Positions 55,329-64,000 of a DNA stretch of 64,000 bases are shown in pieces. The stretch lies in assembly GCA_022559985.1 (NCBI GenBank), contig JAFJTR010000040.1, positions 202,372 to 266,371 of the forward strand. The letters are read 5' to 3'. The DNA is from Parastagonospora avenae f. sp. tritici 18332-5. Its lineage: Eukaryota; Ascomycota; Dothideomycetes; Pleosporales; Phaeosphaeriaceae. The notes below the pieces were generated by a model, which was not told where the DNA came from, did not search any database, and was given only the letters and a program-made list of their open reading frames with translations. The first letter of the stretch is position 1; the number at the start of each line of letters is the position of its first letter. Both the position numbers and the translations under genes were made by a program.

Positions 55329-58300
55329 GGTGGCGATGTGTTTAAGTGAGATCGAGTTAAACTCGTTTGCGGGGTAACCTGCCTTGAAGCAGTGTCTTGT
55401 AGGTTGGGGACGTCGTGGTGGAAAACGTGATGTCGGCGACGTGGACTTTTTAACAGCTGTCACGAGACGATGACGGGTGGCGATCTGGGGTAGACGCTAG
55501 TGGCCACTACGGAGCTAGCTGCGGTGGTCTAGATGAAGTGGGCTGAGGGTGGAAAGCTCTTTGAGGACGGGGGGCTGGCGACGGTATAAATGCAGCGTGG
55601 TCCGTAATATGCAAATAGAGGTAGTGGTGACGCCGTGTGCCAAGCCGTGAATGCTGATAGGCTGGGTGCTCAGGAGGATCGCCCTTGCTTCTTTTGATGG
55701 GGACGAGGGGAAAGTGGCAGATAGCGTGTGTCGAAATTTGGACCAGAAGTTTGGTTCGAATGGCCTGATAGCTGTAGGTGAAGTACGGTGTTTGCTGGTA
55801 GAGTGGACGGAAGCCGAGGGGCGAGAGGTGATTGGCGATGGGGGCCGGCGGGTTGGTGATGATTGGCTTGCTGAACGCGCAGGACAGTATGTTGGACAGG
55901 CAGCAGTGTCTGAGTCAAGCTTGCTCACGCTGACTATTGGAACCGAGTGAAGGTTGGAGGTGCGCGAGGTCAGCCTTATACAGCGGTCCGAGGGCGAAGT
56001 GTGAACCGTATGACGAGCAGACGTAAGCAGTACGCTCTCGGGGCACGACATGTCTTTATTTAATGCGACCACTGTGCTGGGCAGCGGGGGCCAGGCTTCG
56101 ACAAGGGAGCGCCGTCTAGCGTGGTGGAGCGACTGGGAGCAGTGAATTCGCCCAGGATGCAGCAAACCCTAAAGCGGGCTAGGTTTACACTCCACTCCTC
56201 CCATCGCGGCGCCGGGACGAAGCACGCGGAATCTACACTAACGGCCACACCAGAAGTTGGTTACAAGCCCCTGAGCAGATCGTGCCAGCACGTTGGAATG
56301 ATGCGGCTTCACTCGCGGCCAGTACTGATAACCACTCCACTACGTCTCACCGCTCCCGGACATCAGCGTGCTCTGTTCGCTGTTGGGAGTCGATGCGAGC
56401 CTCTGTGAACCAGCGACACGCCCAACGTGGGCCGCGCCATTGGTACTCACTCGCTTGTATCAGGCGATATCTACGCCGCACTGTGTGCTTTGTGCGACCC
56501 CCTGGGTGACAATCAAAATCTCTTCGTGACACAGCGACACGGCGCTTGGACATGCTCGTAAGGTGTAATCACCAAGACGACCAGGGTCGCGATTCTGCCA
56601 GAATAAACACGACTATGGTGAATGACGTTAGGGATCACCACCACCAGCGTCCGACGCCAGCCCACGCCAGACTGCACGCAAAATCGCTCATGAGGTGCTG
56701 CGCCTCGCGTGGTTTCTTTCCAGAGAGGGGAAGCTGTGGGCTTGAAAGCTTGGGAGAACCGCTCAGAGCCGAAACTTAAACCAACAGCACGACTAGCAGA
56801 CAGCTGACCGCTGAGGTCGCTCTCAAGGATGCAGCTTGAAACGACAAGAGGCCGGTATTGCTTTTGCCCTGCGTGCTGAAAAACAACGTGGGCAATATGG
56901 ACGTTGCAGATATGGACGTCGGTAGCGAGCGGGACACACTGAGCATTCCCAGGCAAGGCGAGCGCCCGCAGCGGAGGTTCGCTGATCCCTCCACCTGTCA
57001 GGAATAGCCAGAAACGGCTCCATATTCGTATGAAGTCATGTCTTGTGGCCAAAATGCACCACAACCACCAGATCCCCATGATGAGACGGCCGGCACCAAG
57101 AGATCGCCCTTCTACCAGATCCTGCCCCTCTCTTCCCCTGAAGACACCTGCGCTTTTCGTGCGCTTTCCCGTGTCGCGCATCGCAGCCCAACTCAGCCGT
57201 TCGAAGTAGCAGGATTCCCGAAGCACGGCACTTATCTGACCTCACCGTGACACGGTCGCGGACGGGCGTGCATATGCTGGGATTTTAGAGCTTGTTTGTT
57301 TCGCGCGGCGCTGCCTAGAGAGCGTACTTCTGCGGCTGCACATGCATCGATCCGGCGTAAGACAGCGGACACGCTTCATCACAAGTGACAAGCTACAGGA
57401 GACATCCATGCATGCAAAAGGTGCAGTGCCGGTCGCCATGCTGCTGCCACAATCAGATGAACTCCCGTATGCATGCAGCAGGACATACCCGTTCGCGCAC
57501 ACAGACCGGCAACCAGTCTGACCACTCGTTCTACCAATCTTCCACGCGACGACATCTCAAACAACCCAGATTAATGACTTCAGGCGAGGACGCACGACAC
57601 CTCGAAACAACCAGATTTCCCTCGTGCGATCCCTGCATGACCGGCCTACCCTGGTCGATAGCTCAGCATAGCCTCACACCGTCTAGTCGCGGGGGAAGGT
57701 CATTCGTTCCGCCCTCTTGGCCGCCAAGAGCCGGCTGCTTGGCCCTCACAAAGCACACCCCGCTCCTTCGAACAAGACCGACCTTATCGACACGCTGATG
57801 CGGGCGTCAAAGAGCTTACAGGAGCTGATATGACCAACAAAACAAGCTCGCCAATCCTACGGGAGGCCATACCGCCATCTGCCATCTCGATGACCGACTT
57901 ACCTACGCCGTACACACCCAGGCTCGTCCCGTGTAACTTTCCCAAGGCCTCTTTGTAATCCCGAAACTGCGGTTCCGACACCACCAAATGCTCCCGAGGT
58001 CAGCTTTTGATGCGTCCCAAGACACCGCTGGAGTGGAGCCAGCGCAGCTCGCTTTTCCAGGCTACGCGAATAACGCTCTCGGCAGGTTAATTTGCTTCTG
58101 TCGCAACGGTGAGCGTTGTTGTGTTGATCGCGACGATCTCCTCGATGAACCGTTGGTATGCACTTGGTGCGGTATTTCTTTCATGGTAGGCGGTGCATCT
58201 CTTGGCATGATGTAGTACGCTAGATTGTGTAGGTCGGACTACTACAGCTACAGTACACTCCGGTGTACAAGAAAATGTCTCAGCCAAGTCTGGTCGATGA

Positions 58301-59445
58301 CATGTCTTTCGCGTGGAGAGTCGCGTGATTGCTTGTCGCTTTCGAATGGCTTAGGCGCCGCAAGCAGGTAAGCAGCTCTCTAGGCCTTTCAACAAGGAAC
58401 GGTCCGAAGAGACAAAACACGCATGCGGAAGCCCCTCCCACTGTCAGAGACATCTACCCACCAAGCTGGAGAAAGAGGGGTTCAACAAGTTCGAGTCTCC
58501 ATTATTTCCCCTCTCCAACCCTTTCAAACGAGTTGCATGATTGCAGACTCGCCATCTTCTCATCCAAACTTTCGTCAAAGCAAATGCTGTCACGGTCAAA
58601 GTTTCCGACTGGTCTCCACCGCCTCTCCAGCTAACCTCCGCACACAACATTAATCTCTTGGACCCAACCTTGGCTAATCTGACAACCAACACAAGTTCCA
58701 AGGCGGCACCCGCGGTCCAAGTAAGTCTTGGTATGCGTGCCGGAATCCTTCGAACCGCAGCACTGGCGCTTGGGCAATCTACATTGCTCTTGTGCGACCT
58801 GCAGAGTTTCCGGGTCAGCGGATTGAATTCGTCCGGAGGTTTGGGCGCGAAAGGAGTGCTTGGTGTGAGATTTGAAATGGGTCTGTTGGGTGTAATCTGT
58901 CTATTTCTCCGACTCGGGGGGATATGTGAGATTGAGTGCATGTATTCTCGCCTTTCTACGCGGATACATCGGATCTGTGCGACTCCTGTATCCGCGGATT
59001 GAATCCTGCTGCTCCACTAACTCGTTATGCACATAATCCTCCGTAGCGCAGTGCGTGGGAAGTCCACCACATGCGGCGTCTCCAGAAGCGTTGCACAACA
59101 CTCGCATAGCTTCTATCTCTGTCTCGTCGTACAAATGCCATGTTTCTGAACGCCATGGCGCGAGTGTGGTGTTCAGCTGGCGTGAGATGCTATTTGGTGA
59201 AACATGGCTCTTTTCGTACGATGGAGGCGAGGCGCCACTACAATGTGATAATGTCCTGAGTAGCTGAACATGAACTCGTTGCGCATATCCTGATTCTCGC
59301 ACATCTTTCGTGTGTGTTAGATGTTTCTGTCTTTTGCAATTTCGGATAGCTTGGTTGAACTGCCCTTGGGTAGTGCTCTGGATCGTGAGGCACAGCGCGC
59401 ACGAATTATTGCTGCACCTGGTGTCAAGTCTCCTAGTACCGCCCC

Positions 59446-59482
59446 TCTTCTCTCTCTCTCTCTCTCTCTTTCTCTTTCTCTC
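59446..59482. repeat. TC-rich microsatellite
   Basis: A run of about ten TC dinucleotides with two TTTC interruptions, directly before the first copy of the tandem duplication. Simple-sequence slippage; no gene implied. Confidence 0.9.
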
Positions 59483-59499
59483 ACGAAAAAGAATCTTCC

Positions 59500-59730
59500 A
59501 AAGCCTCTCCTTGACTGTGTATCCACTAGAAAATCTGCTGTTATCTACACTTATAATTACTTGCCTCATTGGGCAGGTACCAAGTCTCTCACTATCACTT
59601 CTCACTTCTCCATTCGTCCTTTGAAAATAGTAATCTAAAGCCTCTCTAGGACTATACATTCACTAAAGAAAATCTGCAGTCATCTACACTTATAATTGCT
59701 TGCCTAATTAGGCAGGTACCAAGTCTCTCT
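59500..59730. repeat. Diverged tandem duplication, unit ~139 bp, each with a palindrome
   Basis: Copy 1 (59500-59590) and copy 2 (59637-59730) share AAAGCCTCTC, AAAATCTGC, ATCTACACTTATAATT and GGCAGGTACCAAGTCTCTC in the same order. Each includes a palindrome at equal offset: TGCCTCATTGGGCA (59562-59575, imperfect) and TGCCTAATTAGGCA (59701-59714, perfect). The spacing of 139 bp is constant across all anchors. Origin unknown. Confidence 0.85.
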
Positions 59731-60040
59731 GGGTGATGATGACGATGGCAGGTATGTTCACTTCGCTGGGAATGAGTCAAGCATTAGTATTAGGCTTGTT
59801 TCTGCGGCTTGCTGTACGTATTCAGAAGTATTCATGAGGACAGCAGTAGACTATAGCAGTGTATGATTGGCGCAGGATAAAGGCAGTGTGAGAGGAGGGG
59901 TGGTTCGGATGGTGGAAGTGAGCAGTAGACCGAGGAGGTGAAGGTTACATGCTCAATCAGACGCACTGAACACTCTCAAGTGCCATTTATTTTGAGTCGT
60001 ACATTCAATTCAATTCGTAATTGCAATAACTTCTAGTGCG

Positions 60041-61206
60041 TCAGTTCAATAACCTCAGTACCTTGACCAAATCCGCCGTAACGCCCATGGCAGTGACATC
60101 TCCGCCCGCGCCCGCGCCCTGGATAATCAGCGGATTGTCGCCATACCGCTTCGTGTAGAAAGCAATAATGTTATCGCTACCCTTCAGTGCCGCAATGGGA
60201 TGGCTTTTGTCAAACTTCTCCAGCCCAACCTTGACTTTGTTGTTCGGTACGTCCACACTTCCAACAAACCGGATGACCTTGCCCTCCTTCTCCGCCTCCG
60301 ACTTGAGCTGGTCCATCTGGCCGTCGAACTCGGGTAGTCGCTGAAGAAACTCGTCGCCGGACGAGCACGATTCAAGCTCCTTGGGGATGAGCGATTGGAC
60401 GGGGAAGGACGTTGGCGACTCGACTTTCAAGCCAGCAAGACGCGCGAGGATGGTGAGTTTACGCGCGACGTCGAGGCCGTTGAGGTCGTCGCGGGCGTCT
60501 GGTTCCGTGTAGCCCTTATCCTTTGCATTCGCGACTTCGGCCGAGAACTTGCCGCCGCCGCCGGATGTGGGCTGGAAGGAGTTGAAGAGGAAGCTCATAG
60601 TGCCGCTGAAGACGCCTTCGATCTTCTGGACTTCGTCGCCCGTCTCGACGAGGTCTTTGAGGGTGGAGATGACGGGGAGGCCGGCGCCCACGGAGGATTC
60701 GTGGAAGATGTAGCCGCCGTTGCCGGTGCCGTTGGAGGCGGCGCTGAAGATGTCGGTCCAGAGGGTGTAGTCTGCTGAGAAGGCTTTCTTGTTTGGTGTG
60801 ACGACGCTGATGCCCTTCTTGAGGAAGGCGGGATAGCTGTTCGCTACATCCTGGTTGCTTGTGTTGTCTACCAGTACGACCTTTCCGGGCGCCTTGACGA
60901 GGTATTCGGCGAGCTCGGGGAATGGTAGGGTTGACTTGGTGGAGCTCTGGAGCTCAGGTTCCCAGTTGTTGAGTGGCTTGTAGTCGGCGTTGTAGATGGC
61001 TTTCTTCGAAGTGCTCAGCCAGATGAGGGAGAGGTAGTATGGCGCTCCGGGTGATTGAGAGAGCTTGGATGCGAGGCCTGAGAGCTGAGAGAGGAAGCAT
61101 TTGCCAACACCACCGGCACCTGCACATGTTAGTCGCGTACTTGGCCTTAAACGAAGCTTTGCAACTTACCAATGACAGCAATGCAGACTTGACGAGGGAG
61201 AGGCAT
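60041..61206 (-). CDS. hom6: Homoserine dehydrogenase
   Basis: Exons 61170-61206 and 60041-61119 flank a 50-nt intron and give 371 aa, close to the usual ~360. Splicing completes the nucleotide-binding loop IGAGGVGKCFL (residues 12-22). Further landmarks are VVLVDNTSN, VVTPNKKAFS, SVGAGLPVISTL and the catalytic block KGYTEPDARDDLNGLDVARK with its conserved Glu, Asp and Lys. The end is GAGAGGDVTAMGVTADLVKV. The enzyme reduces aspartate semialdehyde to homoserine with NAD(P)H, the branch point to threonine, methionine and isoleucine. It is a monofunctional fungal form with no aspartokinase domain, and is divergent from the CCDC174-like gene. Confidence 0.96.
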
Positions 61207-61457
61207 GGCGACTATCTGTGGAGTCAATTGACTTGAATGATTAAGTAAGAAGCAGCACACAAGCTCACGAGAAAGGTCAACAGTCAACAGAGAAAAGAAG
61301 CTATTTGCGGAGCCGCTTTCGCCGATTCACAGCTCCAACGTGGGGTTCCGTGATGCAATTGGCGGGGCAGCAGAGTGACGCAACAAGCTCAGAGCCTCGG
61401 CCGCCGACATCGCCAACGCGAAACTGTCGCGACATCTGCTCTGCCATCCACCACGCC

Positions 61458-62522
61458 ATGTCATCCAAAGACGCCCACCTCTACGGCGCAAAACCAAAGA
61501 ACCACTCCAAAACAAAGGAGATATCCAGCTCGAGCTCCCTCGCCTTCTCCTCAACCTTGTCCAACCTTATCAAATCGTCCGCCACAGACACCAGCAAGAC
61601 GACAACAGGTCGCGCACGACCACAGAAGGAAGACATCTTCAAAACACACAACAAGAATGTCAAGAAGCGCGCGTTAAAGGATCTTGAAGATTCAGACTTC
61701 ACGCAAAAGCACCGAACCCGCACAGCAGACGAGAAGGGCGAAGATGAAGCAGCCTGGAAGCGCACCAAGCGGCGCATGGAAGAAAAGGCACGCCTATACG
61801 ATGCGCTGAAGCGAGGCGACGTCGAGGATCGCGACGACAAGTATGGCGTAGACTTCGACCGCAAATGGGCCGAGAAGCAGGAGAAAGGCGAGCCTGACGC
61901 AGCATCGGAATCCGAATCAGAAGCCTCGGAAGAAGAAGAGCAGGTCGAATACGTCGACGAATTCGGCCGCACGCGCAAAGGCACCCGCGCAGAAGCCGCC
62001 CGCGAAGAGCGCCGGAAACGAAACCTCGCAGCCGATGAGCCCGATCGGTTTACTGCGCGCCCGTCGATGCCGGACAATATTATATACGGCGATGCGGTGC
62101 AGTCGAATGCATTCAATCCCGACGAAACGGTTTCGCAGGCGATGGCAGATCTTGCTGCTAAGCGCGACAAGGAGCTTACGCCACCACCGGAGTTGCACTT
62201 CGATGGCAGGGCGGAGGCACGGCAGCGCGGTACTGGGTTCATGTATTTCTCCAAAGATGAAGAGGAGCGGCAGGAGCAGATCAGGAATTTGGAGAAGGAG
62301 AGGGAAGAAACGGATCGGATTAGGAAGGAGCGCAAAGAGCAGATTGAGAAGAGGAAGGAGATGATTCGGGAGAAGAAGAAGGCGATACAAGAAAAGCGGA
62401 GTAAGGGGCAGGCGGAGAAGTTCTTGGATGATCTAGGCGCGGAGCTGTTGAAAGACGGTGATGAGGCTGAAGGCTCGAAGGCTGGCGAGGTAGGTGCTGA
62501 AGAGTCAAAGGAGGAGGCATGA
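61458..62522 (+). CDS. CCDC174-like nuclear coiled-coil protein
   Basis: A single exon; the start MSSKDAHLYGAKPKNHSKTK (61458) is chosen over an in-frame ATG 51 codons upstream because the family-like sequence begins here; 354 aa. The protein is highly charged. It has an acidic stretch (SESEASEEEEQVEYVDEFGRTRKG), then a family-typical motif RGTGFMYFSKDEEERQEQ, then long basic/acidic helices (EKEREETDRIRKERKEQIEK). In animals CCDC174 associates with the exon-junction/spliceosome machinery. A role in RNA processing is inferred from that resemblance only. The shared 251-bp intergenic region with hom6 is probably a divergent promoter. Confidence 0.75.
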   Translation: MSSKDAHLYGAKPKNHSKTKEISSSSSLAFSSTLSNLIKSSATDTSKTTTGRARPQKEDIFKTHNKNVKKRALKDLEDSDFTQKHRTRTADEKGEDEAAWKRTKRRMEEKARLYDALKRGDVEDRDDKYGVDFDRKWAEKQEKGEPDAASESESEASEEEEQVEYVDEFGRTRKGTRAEAAREERRKRNLAADEPDRFTARPSMPDNIIYGDAVQSNAFNPDETVSQAMADLAAKRDKELTPPPELHFDGRAEARQRGTGFMYFSKDEEERQEQIRNLEKEREETDRIRKERKEQIEKRKEMIREKKKAIQEKRSKGQAEKFLDDLGAELLKDGDEAEGSKAGEVGAEESKEEA

Positions 62523-64000
62523 GCGTTTGTTCTCTCGTGTTTGTCGCATATGATACCCAAATTGTTCTTCGGCGAAGGTTCTCGTCCTCGTTTCTCCTCG
62601 TATCATCTCGAGCCCAAGCTTAACGATACCATCTACATCAGCCAATGATACCACACGCTAGATCTCGAACGCGCAGACAGCAAGTATAAATTCTCTCTTG
62701 CCAGCTCTTCTCTGCCCTCACAAGACTACCTGGTATTTTCCCTGAAAACCAAAAGCAACATGGACTCACCAAATGTCTGCGCCCTCTGTTCTCCGTCTCC
62801 AAAACATCCAACATACAAAACCCATGTTTGCTGCTTTCCAGAAAGGTTCTAAAAATTTGAGATGACTGACACTAGGTGGCGCAACAATTCGTGCCCGTTC
62901 TTACGCACTACAACGAACAAGATGTTGATCGCGATAGCTAAGGTTGTCTATCTCTAATGCCTCTTTATAGGTTTATTACAGTCCAATAAACCCTTTGAAG
63001 CTATACAGGTTGGATTACAGCTTGCTAGACAGTGTCTAAGGAGGTCGCAAATTTAAGTAGAGCCGGCACGAATAGTTGCGGCACCTGGTGCTGGTGCATA
63101 GTCCAGCTCCTTTTTTTTTTCTAAAAACCCGCATTCGGAAGCGGCATGTTCTCAAACACGATACCATGGATCAGCATGGTGCAGCAGAAATGAGAAGCTC
63201 ATGTTCGCATGACGAGTTTGTCTCTTGCCAAAAACAGTCTGGTACTCTGCGCATGTCTGTGGCTCTCGGGGGCTTTTGGCATGTGTATAAATCAACGACG
63301 TCCTCAATTTTCTTCTCTTTCTTCCTCAAGAAATCAGAAAAACACATGTATCTCGAGAATACCTACATGTTTGGCTTCATGTCTGTGGCTTTGCCTCTTC
63401 TCAAAAACCTACCCGGAGGAGACGCATGAGTTCTGGAGGTCGTATAAACGCAATATACAAGCGCACGAAGCCTTCACTGAAATCCAAAGGAATTACTTCC
63501 ATGTCGAAACGAAACGCACGCTATGACATGGGCTGAAGAAGACGTTGCGCTGGTCCAGAAACACAGTACAACTCCCGACATGGATCCGACTCTGAACCAA
63601 GCATGCTGATGCACCGAAAACCGACTTTCCGAGATCGAATGCCCTAGTATAAAGAGGGACTTCGACGATGATCTGGGAGCATCACTCCTCTTCTTGCTTT
63701 TGAGCACAAAAAAAAAGAATTTGTAATGATACAAGTGTGTGTCTTCCCTTCCTTCCCAAAGTCAGGATAAGAATGGTACATGATCGCCAGCACCCTCCAA
63801 TCCAAAAACCATAAGCGCTGGTTCAATGTCCTGAAAAGTCGAATCCGAGGAGTCATGCTCGCGCGGAAGTCCTTCAATCTCACAACCGAATACTTCATAT
63901 GCTGTTGAATGGGCTCCCTGCTAGCTAGCAAATGCTATCAGCACTTACGCGCGAGGCAGAAAGGTTTGCACGGTGTAGACATCGCACGAGGGGGGGTTGT
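62523..64000. other. Right-edge region without a confident gene
   Basis: About 1.5 kb. On the plus strand, TATAAA boxes at 63286-63291 and 63648-63653 are followed by ATGs 60 and 78 nt later, resembling the modules in the 8-12 kb stretch. The tracts at 63111-63120 (T) and 63710-63717 (A) are homopolymeric. A minus-strand frame at 63644-63931 with a possible GTAAGT donor near 63951 could be part of a gene extending past the window, but splice evidence is weak. Confidence 0.4.

Larger units (their letters stand above)
55329..60040. other. 4.7-kb intergenic region with repeats, no supported gene
   Basis: Between the cysteine-cluster gene and hom6. The two longest frames, 55515-56165 and 56513-57226 (both minus), have no recognisable domain or splice pattern and skewed composition, so they are not called. 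A TC-rich tract (59446-59482) and a tandem duplication (59500-59730) lie near the hom6 side. Confidence 0.5.

Noticed and set aside
55515..56165. 216-codon minus-strand frame
   Set aside because: Ser/Thr/Pro/Arg-rich with no domain or splice context; lies in the expected promoter area of the cysteine-cluster gene and looks like composition-driven openness.
56513..57226. 237-codon minus-strand frame
   Set aside because: No recognisable motif, uneven hydrophobic patches, no supportive introns and competing frames on both strands.
61221..61226. TGACTC (Gcn4/CPC1 core) upstream of hom6
   Set aside because: Only about 15 nt before the start codon, so probably inside the 5' leader; a six-base match is weak evidence.

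Overview
This window looks like nuclear DNA of a filamentous ascomycete, most likely Pezizomycotina and perhaps Dothideomycetes. Genes are broken by many 46-110 nt GT-AG introns with CTAAC/CTGAC-type branch sites, and the set includes a Con7-type C2H2 factor, full-length Atg11, a fused Thi20, Sec11, NHP6, Rad9, Dbp2 and homoserine dehydrogenase. The class is inferred from gene style only; no species is claimed. All gene models were spliced by eye, and reading-frame continuity was checked across each junction.

Layout. 1-303 is the 3' end of an unidentified gene. 459-1440 (-) is a decayed short-chain dehydrogenase. 1921-2205 (-) encodes a 74-residue secreted eight-cysteine protein. 3533-6278 (-) is a transferrin-receptor/Tre1-like membrane protein lacking key peptidase residues. 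6751-7726 (-) is an intact FabG-like dehydrogenase. 7.7-12.2 kb holds no convincing gene, but has repeated TATA-plus-short-leader modules and traces of diverged repeats. 12171-15627 (-) carries rtf2 and a mitochondrial PPR protein. 18944-20495 (-) is con7. About 9.3 kb upstream of con7 is essentially gene-free and contains an 11-copy octamer repeat.

From 29.8 to 52.7 kb the window is dense housekeeping DNA: dbp2 (with a 458-nt intron inside the helicase core), thi20, an F-box protein with a 12-nt micro-exon, rad9, a UIM protein, sec11, a frame-broken ORF pair, an intron-containing tRNA-Gly(CCC), the HMG protein nhp6, a CENP-H kinetochore subunit and atg11. The tail has a cysteine-cluster protein (54.7-55.3 kb), repeats near 59.5 kb, hom6 and a CCDC174-like gene, then about 1.5 kb without a gene.

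Several pairs are divergent over short shared promoters: F-box/rad9 (183 bp), CENP-H/atg11 (226 bp) and hom6/CCDC174-like (251 bp). I found no biosynthetic cluster, intact transposon, CRISPR array or rRNA. The most unusual material is the module-rich 8-12 kb stretch (echoed at 63.2-63.8 kb), the broken ORF pair at 42.5-43.1 kb, the lineage-type UIM protein and the small cysteine-rich secreted protein.
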